From: CAG-452 sp045531335
Lineage (GTDB): Bacteria; Bacillota; Clostridia; TANB77; CAG-508
Reading direction: 5' to 3'
Length of the DNA: 14,516 nt
Assembly: GCA_045531335.1 (NCBI GenBank)
Contig: JAZSDU010000025.1
Location: forward strand, 1 to 14,516
This document shows, piece after piece, positions 12,835 to 14,516 of the stretch (its first letter is position 1; each line of letters starts with the position of its first letter). A model generated the notes under the pieces. That model searched no databases. It was not told the origin of the DNA and saw nothing but the letters and a program-made list of their open reading frames with translations. A program made the translations under genes and the position numbers.

Positions 12835-12907
12835 TGTAGGGGCAGGTCTTGTGCCTGCCCTAAATAATATATTAATTTTCGGGCGGACACGGGGTTCCGC
12901 CCCTACA
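12835..12907. repeat. REP-like repeat pair, copy D, between rpmF and rlmB
   Basis: GTAG (12836-12839) leads into GGGCAGG/CCTGCCC (12840-12846 with 12854-12860), identical to the left half of copy C. The mirror unit is GGGCGG/CCGCCC (12881-12886 with 12897-12902) followed by CTAC (12903-12906). It lies between the rlmB stop and the rpmF promoter, so its minus-strand hairpins may also end rlmB transcription. Confidence 0.8.
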
Positions 12908-12940
12908 TCTTTTACAATTAATTTTTATACAAATTATATT

Positions 12941-13717
12941 TTACCCTCTTTGTTTTATAGCTTCGTATATTACAATTCCTGCTGATACAGATGCATTAAG
13001 TGATGTTATTTTTCCTTTCATTGGAATCTTTACTAGAAAATCGCAATTTTCTTTTACTAATTTGCTCATTCCAAACCCTTCACTTCCTATAACTATTGCC
13101 AAGGCCCCTTTTAAATTTTGGTTGTAGTAATAATCTTTTGCATCTCCATCTGTCCCACAAATCCATAGTCCTTCTTCTTTTAAGTATTTTATTGTTTCAT
13201 TTATATTGTTTACTCTTGCAATTTTCACATGTTCTACTGCTCCTGCAGAAGATTTTGAAACTGTTGCGTTTACAGATGCAGCTCTTCTTTTCGGAATTAT
13301 TACTCCGTGAACTCCAGCTGTTTCTGCAGTTCTTATTATTGAACCTAAATTATGTGGATCCTCTATTCCATCCAATATTAAAACAAATGGATCTTCTTTT
13401 TTTGCTTTAGCTTCATTTAAAACATCTTCTACTTCTACATAATTAAATGGTGGTACAATTGCTATTACTCCTTGATGGTTATTGGTTTCTGATATTGCAT
13501 TTAGTTTTTGTCTTTCTACTTCTGCAATAACTATTTTTCTTTGTTTTGCAATTGTTATTATTTTATTTATAGAACCATGTCTTTCACCTTTAGCTATAAG
13601 TATTTTATTAATATCTCTTTCAGATTCTAATAATTCTAATACACTATTTCGTCCTTCTATTTGGTCAGACAAGCTCTGCTTGTCTGTACTATTCATTCTT
13701 AACTCTTCACTTCTCAC
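12941..13717 (-). CDS. rlmB: TrmH/SpoU-family 23S rRNA 2'-O-ribose methyltransferase, RlmB type
   Basis: The 258-aa protein should methylate a 2'-OH of 23S rRNA (G2251-equivalent in RlmB) using SAM. The substrate-binding N-domain starts at IEGRNSVLELL (about 20-30). The trefoil-knot SPOUT motifs are NLGSIIRTAETAG (123-135, with the conserved Arg129), VIGSEGFGMS (209-218) and IPMKGKITSLNASVSAG (231-247). I favour the GTG at 13717, 11 nt after GGAG; ATG 13696 is in frame but lacks a good site. The first 19 residues come from a heptamer repeat and a palindrome, not from native family sequence. RlmB and other TrmH paralogues are hard to separate by eye. Confidence 0.9.
   Translation of the reverse strand: MRSEELRMNSTDKQSLSDQIEGRNSVLELLESERDINKILIAKGERHGSINKIITIAKQRKIVIAEVERQKLNAISETNNHQGVIAIVPPFNYVEVEDVLNEAKAKKEDPFVLILDGIEDPHNLGSIIRTAETAGVHGVIIPKRRAASVNATVSKSSAGAVEHVKIARVNNINETIKYLKEEGLWICGTDGDAKDYYYNQNLKGALAIVIGSEGFGMSKLVKENCDFLVKIPMKGKITSLNASVSAGIVIYEAIKQRG
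13666..13686. repeat. Perfect hairpin within the rlmB N-terminal codons
   Basis: CAGACAAGC (13666-13674) and GCTTGTCTG (13678-13686) form a 9-bp stem with loop TCT. It encodes residues 11-17 of the predicted protein, before the first conserved RlmB residues. Confidence 0.6.
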
Positions 13718-13725
13718 TATTCACT
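13684..13725 (-). repeat. Degenerate heptamer tandem repeat at the rlmB start
   Basis: On the minus strand the units are AGTGAAT, AGTGAGA, AGTGAAG, AGTTAAG, AATGAAT and a decayed AGTACAG. Each of the first three units holds a GTG, and the fifth holds the ATG at 13696. The array lies directly after the GGAG ribosome binding site (13732-13729). Confidence 0.65.
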
Positions 13726-13778
13726 TTTCTCCTTTTAACTGTTTATATATCTATTATATATTATTTTTATTAATACAA

Positions 13779-13803
13779 TACCGTTCTGCTGAGCAGAACG
13801 GTA
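13779..13803 (-). terminator. Hairpin after the small acidic gene, probable terminator
   Basis: An 11-bp perfect stem (13779-13789 with 13793-13803, core CCGTTCTGC/GCAGAACGG) has a 3-nt loop. On the minus strand it is followed by AT-rich sequence without a long T-run, so termination may be partial. Confidence 0.55.
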
Positions 13804-13825
13804 GACATCGCTGATTTTGATTTAC

Positions 13826-14029
13826 TTACTCTGCATCTTCATCATCAGCAACTGCATCATCATCGCTTTCAACTACCTCAATTTCTTGTTCGTCTTTAGT
13901 AGTCTTTGCGACTTGCTGCGAGTTTTGTTTCTGTTGCTTGCCGCGAGGCCAATTTCTTTCATCAGAAACCACCTCGACATCTGCATCATGGTAATTTCCA
14001 CTTATAGCAACTTTGCCTTCAAAACTCAT
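13826..14029 (-). CDS. Small acidic protein of unknown function
   Basis: The 67-aa product is not recognised. The N-terminal third (GKVAISGNYHDADVEVVSDE) looks like beta structure; a basic, Gln-rich middle (RGKQQKQNSQQ) follows; and the last 20 residues are almost all Asp, Glu, Val and Ala. Its coding sequence is clearly richer in G+C than its neighbours. The ATG at 14029 has a perfect AGGAGG, partly inside a 6-bp stem (14034-14039 with 14046-14051). A consensus promoter lies at 14064-14092 and a hairpin follows the stop. Strong expression signals argue that it is real. It could be a recent acquisition, or a nucleic-acid or protein-binding tail protein. Confidence 0.65.
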   Translation of the reverse strand: MSFEGKVAISGNYHDADVEVVSDERNWPRGKQQKQNSQQVAKTTKDEQEIEVVESDDDAVADDEDAE

Positions 14030-14063
14030 TATAATTCCTCCTCTCAGGAATATTTGGAATTAT

Positions 14064-14092
14064 ATTATAACATATATATAACAATATTTCAA
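14064..14092 (-). promoter_or_regulatory. Promoter of the small acidic gene
   Basis: Minus strand: -35 TTGAAA (14092-14087), 17-bp spacer, -10 TATAAT (14069-14064). The -35 begins one base after the lepA stop codon. No terminator for lepA is seen, so lepA transcripts may also read through. Confidence 0.82.
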
Positions 14093-14093
14093 A

Positions 14094-14516
14094 TTAATTA
14101 TCTTCATCTAATTTAAGTACTGATAAAAATGCTTCTTGTGGTATTTCAACATTACCTATTTGTCTCATTTTCTTTTTACCTTTTTTCTGTTTTTCTAATA
14201 ATTTTTTCTTTCTTGTAATATCTCCACCATAACATTTAGCAAGTACGTCTTTTCTCATTGCAGATAATGTTTCTCTTGCAATTATTTTTCCTCCAACTAC
14301 TGCTTGAATTGGTATTTCAAACAATTGTCTTGGTATTACTGTTTTTAATTTTTCCACCATTTTCTTACCTTTTGTATATGCTGAATCTTTATGTACTATA
14401 AATGAAAGTGCATCAACATTTTCTCCATTTACTCTAATGTCGAGTTTTACTAAATTTGATTTTACATATTCTTTAAATTCATAATCATAAGAGGCATACC
14501 CTTTAGTTTTTGATTT
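14094..14516 (-). CDS. lepA: Elongation factor 4 (LepA), C-terminal part, cut by the window edge
   Basis: The visible 140 residues are the C-terminal end of LepA, a translational GTPase that back-translocates or remodels stalled ribosomes. The first visible residues (KSKTKGYASYDYEF) belong to the EF-G-V-like domain. They are followed by VKLDIRVNGENVDALSFIVH and the LepA-specific tail with PRQLFEIPIQAVVGGKIIARE, AKCYGGDITRKKKLLEKQK and QEAFLSVLKL. The frame stays open to base 14516, so the gene continues beyond the window; an internal ATG at 14360 is not the start. The end at KLDEDN is normal for the family. Confidence 0.96.
   Translation of the reverse strand, partial: KSKTKGYASYDYEFKEYVKSNLVKLDIRVNGENVDALSFIVHKDSAYTKGKKMVEKLKTVIPRQLFEIPIQAVVGGKIIARETLSAMRKDVLAKCYGGDITRKKKLLEKQKKGKKKMRQIGNVEIPQEAFLSVLKLDEDN

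Noticed and set aside
3761..12907. CRISPR-like repeat array
   Set aside because: The repeats are kilobases apart at four loci, in inverted pairs, without regular spacers or cas genes.
14094..14360. A short stand-alone gene starting at the ATG at 14360
   Set aside because: The frame is open to the window edge and the upstream residues match LepA, so this is an internal methionine of a longer gene.

Overview
This 14.5 kb window is AT-rich chromosomal DNA (roughly 30% G+C by eye). Short intergenic gaps, AGGAGG-type ribosome binding sites, near-consensus sigma-A promoters, a pta/ackA pair, a plsY-type acyltransferase, a four-cysteine L32 and a type A RNase P RNA all point to a low-GC Firmicute, most likely an uncultured Clostridia lineage. 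The gene content is mostly housekeeping, and I see no phage, defence island, secretion system or CRISPR array. The unusual part is the intergenic DNA, which is rich in palindromic repeats, some of which have entered coding sequences.

Layout, left to right. An IS200-like single-gene insertion sequence (about 40-660) has subterminal hairpins around a minus-strand HUH transposase. A minus-strand pair follows: thiamine pyrophosphokinase (thiN) and a small membrane protein. A plus-strand monofunctional GT51 peptidoglycan glycosyltransferase converges on ackA. The acetate pathway genes pta and ackA are minus strand, separated by 306 bp that hold a hairpin, a promoter and a repeat. An unknown 126-aa cysteine-containing protein lies upstream of pta. 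A plus-strand tRNA-Leu(GAG) is followed 22 bp later by an RluA-family pseudouridine synthase, probably on the same transcript. Then come rnpB (minus), a lipoprotein (minus), a 93-aa unknown protein (plus), and a minus-strand operon der-plsY-gpsA-zinc-ribbon protein. The right end holds rpmF (L32), an RlmB-type 2'-O-methyltransferase, a small acidic protein, and the C-terminal 140 residues of LepA/EF4 running off the edge, all minus strand.

Functionally the window combines acetate and ATP production (pta, ackA), phospholipid initiation (gpsA makes glycerol-3-phosphate, plsY acylates it), ribosome assembly and translation (der, rlmB, rluA, rpmF, lepA, tRNA-Leu, rnpB), cell wall synthesis and TPP formation. 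Most units have a recognisable 17-bp-spacer promoter, and several are separated by strong intrinsic terminators.

The observation I rate highest is a family of REP/BIME-like repeats at four loci (3761-3843, 6693-6764, 10097-10165, 12835-12907). Each unit is a GTAG tetranucleotide directly 5' of a GC-rich hairpin, and stem sequences differ between copies while pairing is kept. One copy forms the C-terminus of the RluA-family protein, one lies in the predicted ackA leader, and one sits inside the plsY-gpsA operon. Also notable: a heptamer tandem repeat spanning the rlmB start, a perfect 37-bp inverted repeat upstream of der, and a pseudoknot-capable structure immediately after the der stop codon.
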